NCBI RefSeq assembly: GCF_028746185.1
Contig: NZ_JAQIVH010000024.1
Location: 1-64,000 of the forward strand
Length of the DNA: 64,000 nt
Reading direction: 5' to 3'
Source of the DNA: Paenibacillus_E qinlingensis
Lineage (GTDB): Bacteria > Bacillota > Bacilli > Paenibacillales > NBRC-103111
Positions 1 through 7,831 of this stretch are shown here, piece by piece (positions within the stretch are counted from its first letter, which is position 1; each line of letters starts with the position of its first letter). A program made the position numbers and the translations under genes. The notes under the pieces are model-generated. The model was not told the origin of the DNA. It worked only from the letters and a program-made list of their open reading frames with translations, and did no database searches.

Positions 1-209
1 CTCCGTGTTTTATGATTCTCTCATGCGAGAAAACCAGTTATCCGGTCTTAGCTATCGTTTCCGATAGTTATCCCAGTCTTAAAGGCAGGTTACCTACGTG
101 TTACTCACCCGTCCGCCGCTAGCTTACCCCGAAGGATAAACCCGCTCGACTTGCATGTATTAGGCACGCCGCCAGCGTTCGTCCTGAGCCAGGATCAAAC
201 TCTCCATAA
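1..209 (-). rRNA. rrs: 16S ribosomal RNA, 5' part only
   Basis: Read on the minus strand, this is the first roughly 200 nt of a 16S rRNA. It contains the universal 27F site GAGTTTGATCCTGGCTCAG, then the GACGAACGCTGGCGGCGTGC block and the GTGAGTAACACG block of helices 6-8. The gene runs off the left edge of the window. The exact 5' end is set by analogy with Bacillus and could differ by a few bases. The hypervariable V1 stretch is of the Paenibacillus type as far as I can recall, which is the basis for the organism guess. Confidence 0.97.
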
Positions 210-380
210 TAGTGGACGATTGCTCGTCCTATTTGAAAAAGCTTAATTGCTCATTTGAAGCTAGCGAGATTATTAATCTCATTTAAAGTCACTTTCGTGA
301 CTGTGCTTACTCACTCGTTGTTCAGTTTTCAAAGATCAATTTCTTTCTTTTCCCAACTCGCTCTCACGAACAGGAATTAC

Positions 381-410
381 AATATAGCATATTCACCCAT
401 CCAAATGCAA
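381..410 (-). promoter_or_regulatory. rrn promoter P2
   Basis: On the minus strand: TTGCAT, 18-bp spacer, TATATT. It lies 84 bp downstream of P1 with identical hexamers. It is followed at about 324-338 by a boxA-like antitermination site (GATCTTTGAAAACTGAAC on the minus strand), as in Bacillus rrn leaders. The remaining leader between 210 and 323 carries only short inverted repeats, for example around 211-227 and 268-282. Confidence 0.8.
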
Positions 411-464
411 GCTTTATTTCTACATATTTCGATGAAATTTGCAGCCCGTTTTGGCCGGACCAGT

Positions 465-493
465 AATATACCACGGGATTTTGGATTATGCAA
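465..493 (-). promoter_or_regulatory. rrn promoter P1
   Basis: On the minus strand: TTGCAT, 17-bp spacer, TATATT. It is a good sigma-A promoter about 255 bp upstream of the 16S 5' end and just past the stop of the small gene at 501. It shares both hexamers with P2, which fits the tandem promoters of Bacillales rrn operons. Confidence 0.8.
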
Positions 494-500
494 CACCTTT

Positions 501-788
501 TTAAAAAGAATATCGATTCAACTCTTGCACCACAAGTTCTTGCTCAAATTGCTCCTTCAATGAATCATTGCTCGGAGAAGTAGAAAGTTCAATTTCCTTA
601 AACTCACGAATTAGATTCTGTATATCATGAAGATTACCCTGTTGCACAAAGTGTTCTGTCTGATTAATGACATGGAACGCCATGGCCTGATACGCATCCG
701 TAAAACTTTGATCCACACCCTCAGCACCTCGATAATCCGCATAATACCTTTTGAACGTATCCATTAAACTTTCTTCCATCCTAACCAT
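501..788 (-). CDS. small conserved-looking hypothetical protein
   Basis: I do not recognise this protein. It is short, acidic and soluble, with no signal peptide or membrane segment, and predicted mostly helical (long runs of E, Q, F, L). The frame is open further upstream to 818. The best start is the ATG at 788 or the ATG at 779 (protein beginning MEESLMDTF), because a double AGGAGAGGAG Shine-Dalgarno sits directly before them. It lies just upstream of the rrn promoters and on the same strand, so read-through into the rrn leader is possible. No function is assigned. Confidence 0.65.
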   Translation of the reverse strand: MVRMEESLMDTFKRYYADYRGAEGVDQSFTDAYQAMAFHVINQTEHFVQQGNLHDIQNLIREFKEIELSTSPSNDSLKEQFEQELVVQELNRYSF

Positions 789-853
789 CTCCTCTCCTGA
801 TATAGCATAGTTTCCCATTATCTTACCAATTTATACAATTTATCGAGCAACGA

Positions 854-892
854 ACAACAAGCTCCCTGCGAATTATGCAAGGAGCCTGTTGT
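854..892 (-). terminator. hairpin after the SLH protein gene
   Basis: The arms ACAACAGGCTCC and GGGAGCTTGTTGT (minus strand) pair over about 12 bp with one G-U. The U-run after it is weak, so it may end transcription inefficiently or protect the 3' end of the SLH mRNA. Confidence 0.6.
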
Positions 893-953
893 GTGAATCT
901 AACCTTTTTCATCTCTTTATATATCTCTATAGTAAGAATGCAACTTATTAGCT

Positions 954-2168
954 TTATTTAACGTCAATTGTAGTAACGGATTGATTTTGACCTTTAAGCT
1001 GAACCACGTGACCTGCTGAGAAGTTAGCAAGGTTACCTGTCAAATTGAAAGTCGAAGATACATTATATGTAGTTGATTGATCAACTCCATTGATATTTTG
1101 TTTGATTGTGATTGTTGCAATTTTACCTTGAGCGTTAATTGTTGTTGCAGTCAATGTACCCAAGATGTCGAAAGAAGTGTTTACAGGCGCATTACCTGTT
1201 ACTTCTACGAATACAACAGTATTGTTGAATGTACGTACTTTAACTGTATCACCAACAGCAATTTCAGTAGGGGCAACCTTCACACCATTACGCAAAACGA
1301 AAACATCTGGGTGCAAGTTATACACAGTCGTTGTGCCATTTTTAGTTAGGGAAAGAACATTGTTGTACACAGCTGTGTTTACAGTTCCTGAATTTGAGTT
1401 TTGATCTTGGCCAGGTAATTGCTCGTTCGTACGATCTAGAAGAGCTGCCAATTGTGCACGTGTTACGCTTTGATTAGGTTTGAAGGTATTATCTTCAAAA
1501 CCGTCGATTAAACCTTTATCAACCGCTACTTTCACATAACCTACGGATCCAGCTGGAATTTGTTTAGCATCCTTAAATGTAAGTGTGCTCGTCATGTTTG
1601 CTTTTGCTTCTGCTTCCAATTTCAATGCTTTCACTAGAAGAGTAGTTGCCCATAGACGGTTTGCATCTTCATTAGGTTTAACGCTGTCATCACTTTCTGT
1701 GAACAGGTCGTTCTCAAGGGCTACTGCAACATAACCTACTGCCCATGCAGGAATTTTGTCAGCATCTTTAAAGTTCAATTTTGTTTGCTTTTCAGCATCG
1801 GACTCGGCTTGCTCACGCAATCCCATTAGACGAACAGCAGCTGTAATCGCTTCAATACGAGTTACTGTTTTCTCTGGTTTGAAGCTTCCATCTTCATATC
1901 CTTCAAAAACACGCTTGGACGCTAGGCTTGCAATGTAACGCATTGCCCACTGTGAATTTTTCATATCGTTGAAATTAATGTTAATTGTTACGTTTCCATT
2001 AATAACATTTTGTGTATAGCTCGTATTATTTTTAGATCCATTGTTATTATTGCCTTTACCACGATCATCGTTTTTACTTCCATTTGCAAATGCGGCAGTT
2101 CCGCCACCTGCTACCATAGTTAGAACAAGACCAGTTGCTACGAATTTTTTCATTAGGTTTTTTTTCAT
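954..2168 (-). CDS. secreted SLH-domain surface protein
   Basis: This is a secreted cell-surface protein of 404 residues. It has a signal peptide (KK-rich start, hydrophobic core, A-F-A cleavage site near residue 28) and an Asn/Gly-rich linker. Three SLH domains follow at about 71-115, 138-185 and 204-247, each with the W/V-x-Y-V-A, G-x-x-D-x-x-F-x-P and TR-x-E/Q signature. SLH triplets bind pyruvylated secondary cell-wall polymer. The C-terminal 150 residues are Thr/Val/Asn-rich, likely beta-structured, and I cannot assign them. The frame extends to 2189, but GGGAG lies 8 nt before the ATG at 2168, which I take as the start. The second SLH repeat is degenerate (it lacks the TR motif). The monocistronic layout, long leader and own hairpin suggest strong separate expression. 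Confidence 0.9.
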   Translation of the reverse strand: MKKNLMKKFVATGLVLTMVAGGGTAAFANGSKNDDRGKGNNNNGSKNNTSYTQNVINGNVTININFNDMKNSQWAMRYIASLASKRVFEGYEDGSFKPEKTVTRIEAITAAVRLMGLREQAESDAEKQTKLNFKDADKIPAWAVGYVAVALENDLFTESDDSVKPNEDANRLWATTLLVKALKLEAEAKANMTSTLTFKDAKQIPAGSVGYVKVAVDKGLIDGFEDNTFKPNQSVTRAQLAALLDRTNEQLPGQDQNSNSGTVNTAVYNNVLSLTKNGTTTVYNLHPDVFVLRNGVKVAPTEIAVGDTVKVRTFNNTVVFVEVTGNAPVNTSFDILGTLTATTINAQGKIATITIKQNINGVDQSTTYNVSSTFNLTGNLANFSAGHVVQLKGQNQSVTTIDVK

Positions 2169-2216
2169 TTTAAAATCTCCCTTAGTCATTTTATGGTTTA
2201 TACATAAGATTAAGAT

Positions 2217-2237
2217 GGAGCCTTCGCGAAGGGTTCC
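2217..2237 (-). promoter_or_regulatory. hairpin in the SLH gene leader
   Basis: A 5'-UTR hairpin with a perfectly palindromic CCTTCGCGAAGG core flanked by GGA/TCC arms lies 49 bp upstream of the SLH start codon. It could stabilise the mRNA 5' end or be a protein-binding site. I do not recognise a known riboswitch in this leader. Confidence 0.45.
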
Positions 2238-2385
2238 TGGTTATGCTACAAGGATTCGCCAATGCTTGTCAGTTTTTGGGGGTGCAGGTTGTAAAACTTT
2301 CAGAATCAATTCTCAAAGTCTATTAAATCCACCCTGAAACTGCTAAAATGAAGACCATAAAGTTTAACGCTAAAGGAGCTTGTGT

Positions 2386-4044
2386 ATGCGCTTACGAAAC
2401 CCGCGAGTTGGGCTCGCTATTGCTCTGGCTGTCCTCTTAATTGTTGTTTCAGCCTTCTCATTCAGCAAGATTTGGTTCAAGCAAGGAAGCATGAACGTAA
2501 CCGCGGTAGCTCCGACTGTTACACATCAAGATACAACTCCTCAAGTGAGTGAAGTACCTTCATCCGTACCCAATCAAGATACGAAAATAGCGAGCGCTGC
2601 CACATATCCAACTGAAAACGTAGATGTTGTTGTAATTGGTAGTGAGCTTGAAGGTCTCTATTTGGCCCGCGCTGCCATGGATGAGGGCCTCAAAGTGAAA
2701 ATATTAGATCCCCATCAAGCCTTCGGCGGTCAGATCCTTCAAAGTCAGATGTTGTTTCTAGATGAAACACGAGATGAACAAGGACATTTACTCGTACAGG
2801 GCCGCGCTAAAGAACTATTCGATGGCTTCCGAAACGCTAAGATTCGAAAACTTTCTGAATTCACGACATATATGGACAAGTTAAGTAAAGATATCCCGAT
2901 TGAGTCAGGCATCACGATTCAAGAGGTTGAACAAATTCAAACACCTGATTTTATGCACAAAATCCCATCCATCCTATATAAAACCAATAAAAATGAAATT
3001 AAGAAAATTACGGCCTCCTATTGGGTAGATAACAGTGATTTTGCCGCATTAATAAGCCGCTTAGAAACCAAACGTCTTCCAGGTCTTGAGAAATTTTATG
3101 GTCAAAAAGACATTGAGTACATGAGTGCAGGCATGATGATGAAGTTCAAAAATGTAGATTGGAAGAAGTTTAATACAACCTTCAACGCACTAAAGCCTGA
3201 GGAAAGATCGAAGCAATTCGGCGGTGGAAGTGTCAGTGAAAGTTTTGCCATTGGACTTAGCGGCATGACCAAGGCGTATCATCCTTCTAATGATCGTGTT
3301 TTCCTAAGAGGTTTGAATGCCGTAAATCAACGTGATGGCGAAGTCCTCATTAATGCGTTGCTCGTCTATACCGTGGATCCTGCCAAGCTGGCATCTGTGC
3401 AAGAAGCGGTCTATTTGGGAAATAAGGAAACAGCCCTGATCTTGCAGCATTTCCGAAAAACATTGCCAGGTTGGGAGAAAGCTGAATTAGGCGAACTGCC
3501 GACTTACCCTTATATTAGAGAATATAATCACTATGAAATGGACTACACCCTAAAACCATCTGATCTCCTCGCTGGCACGATGTTTTGGGACAATGTCAGT
3601 ATTGGCGGTTATCCGCTTGATCTCCAAGGTACGAGTGCCAACAAATGGGGAATTGAGATGGGACGCCCTGACAAATACGGCATGCCGCTTCGCAGTTTTT
3701 TACTAAAAAATTATGAAAATGTTATAGCAGCAGGAAAAAATGTTGGTTCCTCCGCGATCGCATACGGCAGCACACGCATTCAGCCCAACACGAGTTTGGC
3801 AGCAGAGTCCATTGGTGTCATCTTAGGCCAGCTTCATGGTAAGCAAAAAATTCGGGAAATTAAACCCGAAGACATGCTGAAGCTCCAATCGTACTTAGCT
3901 ACTCGTTATCAAATCAAGTTAACTGGCGTTACAGGAACCAACAAAATCGCAGGTTGGAATGATGAGGAAATTCGCAAACTGGATACTGGTGAAATCACTT
4001 ATCCCAGCTATGTTCAAACACGTAAAAAACCAGCCGTTAAATGA
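2386..4044 (+). CDS. FAD-dependent oxidoreductase, membrane-anchored
   Basis: This is a 552-residue flavoprotein. An N-terminal hydrophobic segment (about residues 9-30) without a lipobox suggests a signal anchor or signal peptide. A Ser/Thr/Pro linker follows, then a Rossmann fold starting VDVVVIGSELEGLYLARAA with the acidic DP at the end of beta-2, and the FGGQ segment seen in the FAD-dependent oxidoreductase family (PF12831-like). The GxGxxG motif is altered to GSELEG, so cofactor binding should be tested. A second FAD contact region is near VIAAGKNVGSSAIAYG. The substrate is unknown. ATG 2386 is chosen over the in-frame TTG at 2380 because AAAGGAG sits 7 nt before it. It is monocistronic, with a strong terminator. 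Confidence 0.82.
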   Translation: MRLRNPRVGLAIALAVLLIVVSAFSFSKIWFKQGSMNVTAVAPTVTHQDTTPQVSEVPSSVPNQDTKIASAATYPTENVDVVVIGSELEGLYLARAAMDEGLKVKILDPHQAFGGQILQSQMLFLDETRDEQGHLLVQGRAKELFDGFRNAKIRKLSEFTTYMDKLSKDIPIESGITIQEVEQIQTPDFMHKIPSILYKTNKNEIKKITASYWVDNSDFAALISRLETKRLPGLEKFYGQKDIEYMSAGMMMKFKNVDWKKFNTTFNALKPEERSKQFGGGSVSESFAIGLSGMTKAYHPSNDRVFLRGLNAVNQRDGEVLINALLVYTVDPAKLASVQEAVYLGNKETALILQHFRKTLPGWEKAELGELPTYPYIREYNHYEMDYTLKPSDLLAGTMFWDNVSIGGYPLDLQGTSANKWGIEMGRPDKYGMPLRSFLLKNYENVIAAGKNVGSSAIAYGSTRIQPNTSLAAESIGVILGQLHGKQKIREIKPEDMLKLQSYLATRYQIKLTGVTGTNKIAGWNDEEIRKLDTGEITYPSYVQTRKKPAVK

Positions 4045-4060
4045 CCAATGGGTAGTATCG

Positions 4061-4105
4061 ACCGTGTCCTCGTTCAAGTAACGAGTGAGCACGGTTTTTT
4101 CTTTT
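4061..4105 (+). terminator. rho-independent terminator
   Basis: The outer stem ACCGTG/CACGGT and inner stem CTCGTT/AACGAG are followed by TTTTTTCTTTT. It ends the oxidoreductase transcript. Confidence 0.9.
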
Positions 4106-4198
4106 CAAAAAAGGATTGAAAGCCACGCAACATGCGTATACAATAAGCAATATACTTATATTCACTTACAAATACTTAAGTAAAAGAGGTAATCATCC

Positions 4199-4975
4199 TT
4201 GTTTCAAGAAGAACGACTCTTTTCCATCCTTGAATACTTAAAATCAAATAAGCGTATATCCGTAGATCTGATTTGTGAGCTCTACGAAGTTTCTCGCGAT
4301 ACGGCTAGACGGGATATGGTCAAATTAGAGGAGCAAGGATCCATTGTTCGTACGCGAGGTGGAGCCATTCTTCCCACGCTCTCTAAAGAAGTCGGCAATT
4401 ATGATCAGCGTCTTCAAGAAGAATCCTCTTCTAAACTAACGATAGGCAGGAGAGCAGCTACACTCGTTCAAGATGGCGATTATCTGATGATGGATGCTTC
4501 TACTACTGTTCTGCATGCAGCCACTGCCTTGGCCTCCAAAAACAACATTGTCATCACAAGTTCGATTGAAACAGCCGCTATTCTCACCCGCAAGGATGGC
4601 ATTACGATTCATATGCTCGGCGGTGTGCTAGATAATAAGCACCATAGTGTCTACGGGGCTAAAGCGATTGAAATGTTAAACGAGTATCACGTCGATAAGC
4701 TTTTCATTGGCACATGCGGCATTTCCGAAAATGGGTTATCCGCCCCCAATGAAGAGGATTGTTATTTAGTAAGAGCGATGATGGAGCATGCTGATCAAGT
4801 GATTGTACTCGCAGATCATTCCAAATTCGGCAAGCGTCTGTTCCATCATGTCGTAGGATTTGAAAGCATAGATATTCTGGTTACGGATCAAGCGCTGAGC
4901 GAGGAAATGAAAGAGCGATTATTAGCAAGTGAGGTTGAAATTGTACTAGCAGGGGGAGAAGAACAACATGATTAA
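4199..4975 (+). CDS. DeoR-family transcriptional regulator
   Basis: This is a 258-residue repressor of the DeoR/GlpR family. It has an N-terminal winged helix-turn-helix (about 6-58, with the family signature VSRDTARRDMVKLEEQG followed by RTRGGA) and a C-terminal DeoRC sugar-phosphate sensor domain (about 75-235, with the D-A-S-T-T and GTCGIS motifs typical of the ISOCOT fold). It starts at TTG, with AGAGGT 7 nt upstream. It is the first gene of a tight operon with a HAD phosphatase (8-nt overlap) and an MFS transporter. It therefore probably controls uptake and dephosphorylation of a sugar, with a sugar phosphate as inducer. The sugar itself is not evident. Confidence 0.9.
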   Translation: MFQEERLFSILEYLKSNKRISVDLICELYEVSRDTARRDMVKLEEQGSIVRTRGGAILPTLSKEVGNYDQRLQEESSSKLTIGRRAATLVQDGDYLMMDASTTVLHAATALASKNNIVITSSIETAAILTRKDGITIHMLGGVLDNKHHSVYGAKAIEMLNEYHVDKLFIGTCGISENGLSAPNEEDCYLVRAMMEHADQVIVLADHSKFGKRLFHHVVGFESIDILVTDQALSEEMKERLLASEVEIVLAGGEEQHD

Positions 4976-5792
4976 ACTAATCGTTAGCGATCTGGACGGC
5001 ACGCTGCTTGACCATCATAAGAAAGTCAGTGAACGGGAGCTGAAAGCTCTACAACAAGTGAGAGACGCTGGAATTACGCTTTGTCTAGCCTCAGGTAGAA
5101 TGAATTCGGAGATGCAGAAAGTACTTCTAGATATCGATCATCAAGCTTATTCTGTTTCCCAAAATGGTGCTTTCATTCATTTGATGGATGGTGCGCTTCT
5201 GCAAGCGAAGTTATTCGAGCCTTCCATCGCTCATCGCGTGTATCAGCTCATCGAAGCTTTCGATGTAGTTAAGTTTATTTGCTCCGGAAGTGCCAATTAT
5301 ATTGAGCGCTTAAGTCCCGCTTCCGACGAAATTCAGAAGAGAATGTTTGAACCTTTTATAGTCAAAAGCGAGATCGAACAATCCCTGAAGGATGCATTTC
5401 CAACTTGTAAATTCTCACTATTCGGGCAGGTTGACGACTTACTTGAGATCAAGACATTGTTGGAAAAAGAACTTTCTGACCAATTGGACATCTACATGGC
5501 TGATACAGATTGTCTCGACATCATGCCTCATCAAGTTTCCAAAGGCAGCTCTCTCCTTACGCTTATTGCACATTTGGGATTAAAACCAGAAGAGATCGCA
5601 TGTTTTGGAGACTCCTTTAATGATGTCTCGATGTTCGGTATTACACCCCATAGCTTTGCCATGCATACTGCTCATTCGGATGTGAAGAAGCATGCCGCGA
5701 GTACGGTGAACTCTGTTTCCGAAGCGATTGCCCATGTTTTGGCCCATAATGACAAACATACGATAGAACGTAAAGGAAGCGCCGCATTATGA
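4968..5792 (+). CDS. HAD-IIB (Cof-like) phosphatase
   Basis: This is a Cof-type HAD hydrolase of 274 residues. The motifs are present: I at 7-13 (DLDGTLL), II near SGR (residues 42-44), III Lys in HQVSKGSSL and IV GDSFND. The C2 cap lies between about 85 and 190. Such enzymes dephosphorylate sugar phosphates or pyridoxal phosphate. The start overlaps the end of the deoR-like gene by 8 nt and the stop overlaps the MFS start by 4 nt (ATGA), so translation is coupled across all three genes. It probably makes or removes the effector of the regulator, or detoxifies a phosphorylated sugar. Confidence 0.9.
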   Translation: MIKLIVSDLDGTLLDHHKKVSERELKALQQVRDAGITLCLASGRMNSEMQKVLLDIDHQAYSVSQNGAFIHLMDGALLQAKLFEPSIAHRVYQLIEAFDVVKFICSGSANYIERLSPASDEIQKRMFEPFIVKSEIEQSLKDAFPTCKFSLFGQVDDLLEIKTLLEKELSDQLDIYMADTDCLDIMPHQVSKGSSLLTLIAHLGLKPEEIACFGDSFNDVSMFGITPHSFAMHTAHSDVKKHAASTVNSVSEAIAHVLAHNDKHTIERKGSAAL

Positions 5793-6967
5793 AAAGATTA
5801 TTAATTATGGGCTGCCTCTCCTACTTACTAACAGGATGCACGCACGTCATTTTCGGCGCAGTGTTGCCTGAACTACTAGCCCATTATGGTCGAAGCTACA
5901 GTGGCGGAGGGTTACTGGTCTTTTTGCAATTTGGAGGTTTTATGCTAGGTGTGCTTGCAATGCCTACACTCATTCGTCGTATTTCTCGTCGAAGTACGAT
6001 TACAATGGCGTTTTGCTTCTTATTTGTGGCCATGCTTGCCATTGGCTTATTGCCACCTTGGCCGATGGTTATCGGGTTCACTTTCCTAGCAGGTATCTCC
6101 TTCGGACTTGTGGAGTCCAGCATCAGCACCTTCATCCTTATGGCTGCCAAAGATCAACAGGCAGTTGCTTTCAGCAAGCTGGAGGTATTCTTTGGACTCG
6201 GCGCCTTGTTCATGCCACTTGTATCCAGTCTTCTTATTGCAAATGGGTTGTGGAAATTCGCCTTCATGCTGCTCGGACTAAGCGCACTTGCAACCGGAAT
6301 CATCTGGTCAAAGCTGTCCTTAGGCGAACATGATGAATTACTTGCACATAAAGCGGATCGTTCTCATAAAACAGATCGAGTTCCTGTACTCTCAAAAAAA
6401 TCGTTCGTTTTTTTATGCTTGCTTATGACCGTCTTCTTCTTGTATTGCGGTATGGAAAATACGATTGTAAACTTCTTACCTTCGATCTTTAAGGACCAGT
6501 TGCAGGCTTCAAGCTCTGTCTCTACACTTGGTGTGACCGCTTATTGGTTAACCATGGTCGTTGGTCGCTTATTTGCAGGAGCGTTGGCTGAGAAGATGAC
6601 CTACTTCAAATATTTAGCTTTCTCATTTGCTTTAAGCTTGATTACCGTAATGGTATGGTTGTTCAGCACGAATTTATGGAGCAGTTTTGCCGTAATTCTC
6701 TTGCTTGGCTTATTCATGTCAGGTATGTTCGCCGTTGCCCTTATTTATGCGAATCAACTGTTGCCTGGACGTACGGAGCAAACGACGAGTGCGCTCATTG
6801 CCGCTGGTGGTTTAGGCGGAGCCATCCTGCCGCTTGGGGTCGGTTGGGGGATGGATCACATCCATGTAGGCGTCTCGATCTGGTTTGTACTGATTAGCAT
6901 GTGTGTTGTGTTTGGCATTATTATGTATACACGTAAATGGCAAGTTCCTGTGTTGCGAGCCAATTAA
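5789..6967 (+). CDS. MFS transporter, sugar-porter-like
   Basis: This is a 12-segment major facilitator of 392 residues, the last gene of the DeoR-HAD-MFS operon. The N-terminal half begins MKRLLIMGCLSYLLTGCTHV and has the loop-2 RRISRRS basic motif. A hydrophilic central loop at about 180-205 (HK-rich) separates the two six-helix bundles. The overall look is that of the FHS (fucose/glucose:proton symporter) group found in Bacilli, but this is a family-level guess. No clear terminator follows. Instead there is a degenerate repeat (7016-7098). Confidence 0.85.
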   Translation: MKRLLIMGCLSYLLTGCTHVIFGAVLPELLAHYGRSYSGGGLLVFLQFGGFMLGVLAMPTLIRRISRRSTITMAFCFLFVAMLAIGLLPPWPMVIGFTFLAGISFGLVESSISTFILMAAKDQQAVAFSKLEVFFGLGALFMPLVSSLLIANGLWKFAFMLLGLSALATGIIWSKLSLGEHDELLAHKADRSHKTDRVPVLSKKSFVFLCLLMTVFFLYCGMENTIVNFLPSIFKDQLQASSSVSTLGVTAYWLTMVVGRLFAGALAEKMTYFKYLAFSFALSLITVMVWLFSTNLWSSFAVILLLGLFMSGMFAVALIYANQLLPGRTEQTTSALIAAGGLGGAILPLGVGWGMDHIHVGVSIWFVLISMCVVFGIIMYTRKWQVPVLRAN

Positions 6968-7015
6968 CTGGATAAACTGCTGCTATTTTTTCAAGTTTTC
7001 GCTCCAAATTCCAAT

Positions 7016-7098
7016 TAGATGGAAAATATGTAGGTAATTTTCGCCAAAACGACCAAACTAACCATTTCGGGGTAAATTAGCTGCATAAAATCCATCTA
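7016..7098. repeat. dispersed intergenic repeat, inverted pair
   Basis: Two arms, at 7016-7037 and 7077-7098, are imperfect inverted copies of a unit close to TGGATTTTATGCAGCTAA. The same unit occurs three times at 38737-38869. The repeat lies between two genes and codes for nothing obvious. Confidence 0.55.
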
Positions 7099-7184
7099 CT
7101 TGCTAAATTTCCGTTAATCTAGTGAAATACACTGTAGAAATTACAGCTATTGTGCCAGACGGGGTGTAGTGGGTAGAGAACACT

Positions 7185-7233
7185 CCAAAAAGCAAGAGAC
7201 CCTTCACAACCACTTAGGTGGCAGGAAGGGTCT
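7185..7233 (-). terminator. rho-independent terminator
   Basis: The stem AGACCCTTC/GAAGGGTCT (7197-7233) is followed on the minus strand by CTTGCTTTTT. It ends the gene at 7240. Confidence 0.85.
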
Positions 7234-7239
7234 TTCATG

Positions 7240-7785
7240 TTACTGAAATGGCTTTAGTTGTACGAGAATGGCATTGTCTTCAAACACCACATTTTTAATA
7301 CCAATTAATTTAGGTAAGTAGGATTGCAGTGGAATTTCAATCGGAGCTAGTTGAAGCCAAGCACTTGGGAGCTGCCAGTTTCGAATCTGCGTACTCACAT
7401 GCTGGATGACCAAGTTAGGTGGATCCCATGCCAATGTGAATGTCGCATGAGCACCGATCGGTAGCCGATCGTGCCACCTTACGTTTACATCCGCCTCAAC
7501 CATGGCGCCCTGCAGATTCAACTCTGCACCTTCCATCCGAAAATCATGCGGCAATGCGCTGTGCGAGGCTAGCTGCTTCTTCAACAAATGATTGACTTCC
7601 TCTTCCGAAAGCCGCACGTCCAGCTTTCGGGAGAGGATCATTTCTGCAATTTTGTTGCTTATGGCGATCTCTTTATACTGTAGATCCAGCGACTTCGTTG
7701 GTTTCACATACTGAATGATGATGAGTAGCATCACCACAGCGATGACAACCAACATCAAGAGTGTGATTGTAACTTTCTTCAGCAT
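7240..7785 (-). CDS. membrane-anchored protein, YpmS/DUF2140-like
   Basis: This protein has 181 residues: one N-terminal transmembrane segment (about 5-27) and an extracytoplasmic domain of alternating polar/hydrophobic beta strands ending in a conserved-looking V-L-V-Q-L-K-P-F tail. The layout and the SEEEVNHLLKKQL stretch recall YpmS (DUF2140) of Bacillus, whose role is not established. The assignment is by eye and moderate. It lies 46 bp downstream of the DEAD-box helicase gene on the same strand, with an intervening hairpin (7808-7837) that includes the helicase stop codon but has no U-run, so partial cotranscription is possible. Confidence 0.65.
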   Translation of the reverse strand: MLKKVTITLLMLVVIAVVMLLIIIQYVKPTKSLDLQYKEIAISNKIAEMILSRKLDVRLSEEEVNHLLKKQLASHSALPHDFRMEGAELNLQGAMVEADVNVRWHDRLPIGAHATFTLAWDPPNLVIQHVSTQIRNWQLPSAWLQLAPIEIPLQSYLPKLIGIKNVVFEDNAILVQLKPFQ

Positions 7786-7831
7786 GCTCTTACACCCCGC
7801 AGATCATGAGTAGACTTCGCAAGGAAGCGAG

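Noticed and set aside
2168..2380. Riboswitch in the long leader of the SLH gene
   Set aside because: Apart from one palindromic hairpin I could not match the leader to c-di-GMP, SAM, T-box or other classes by eye.
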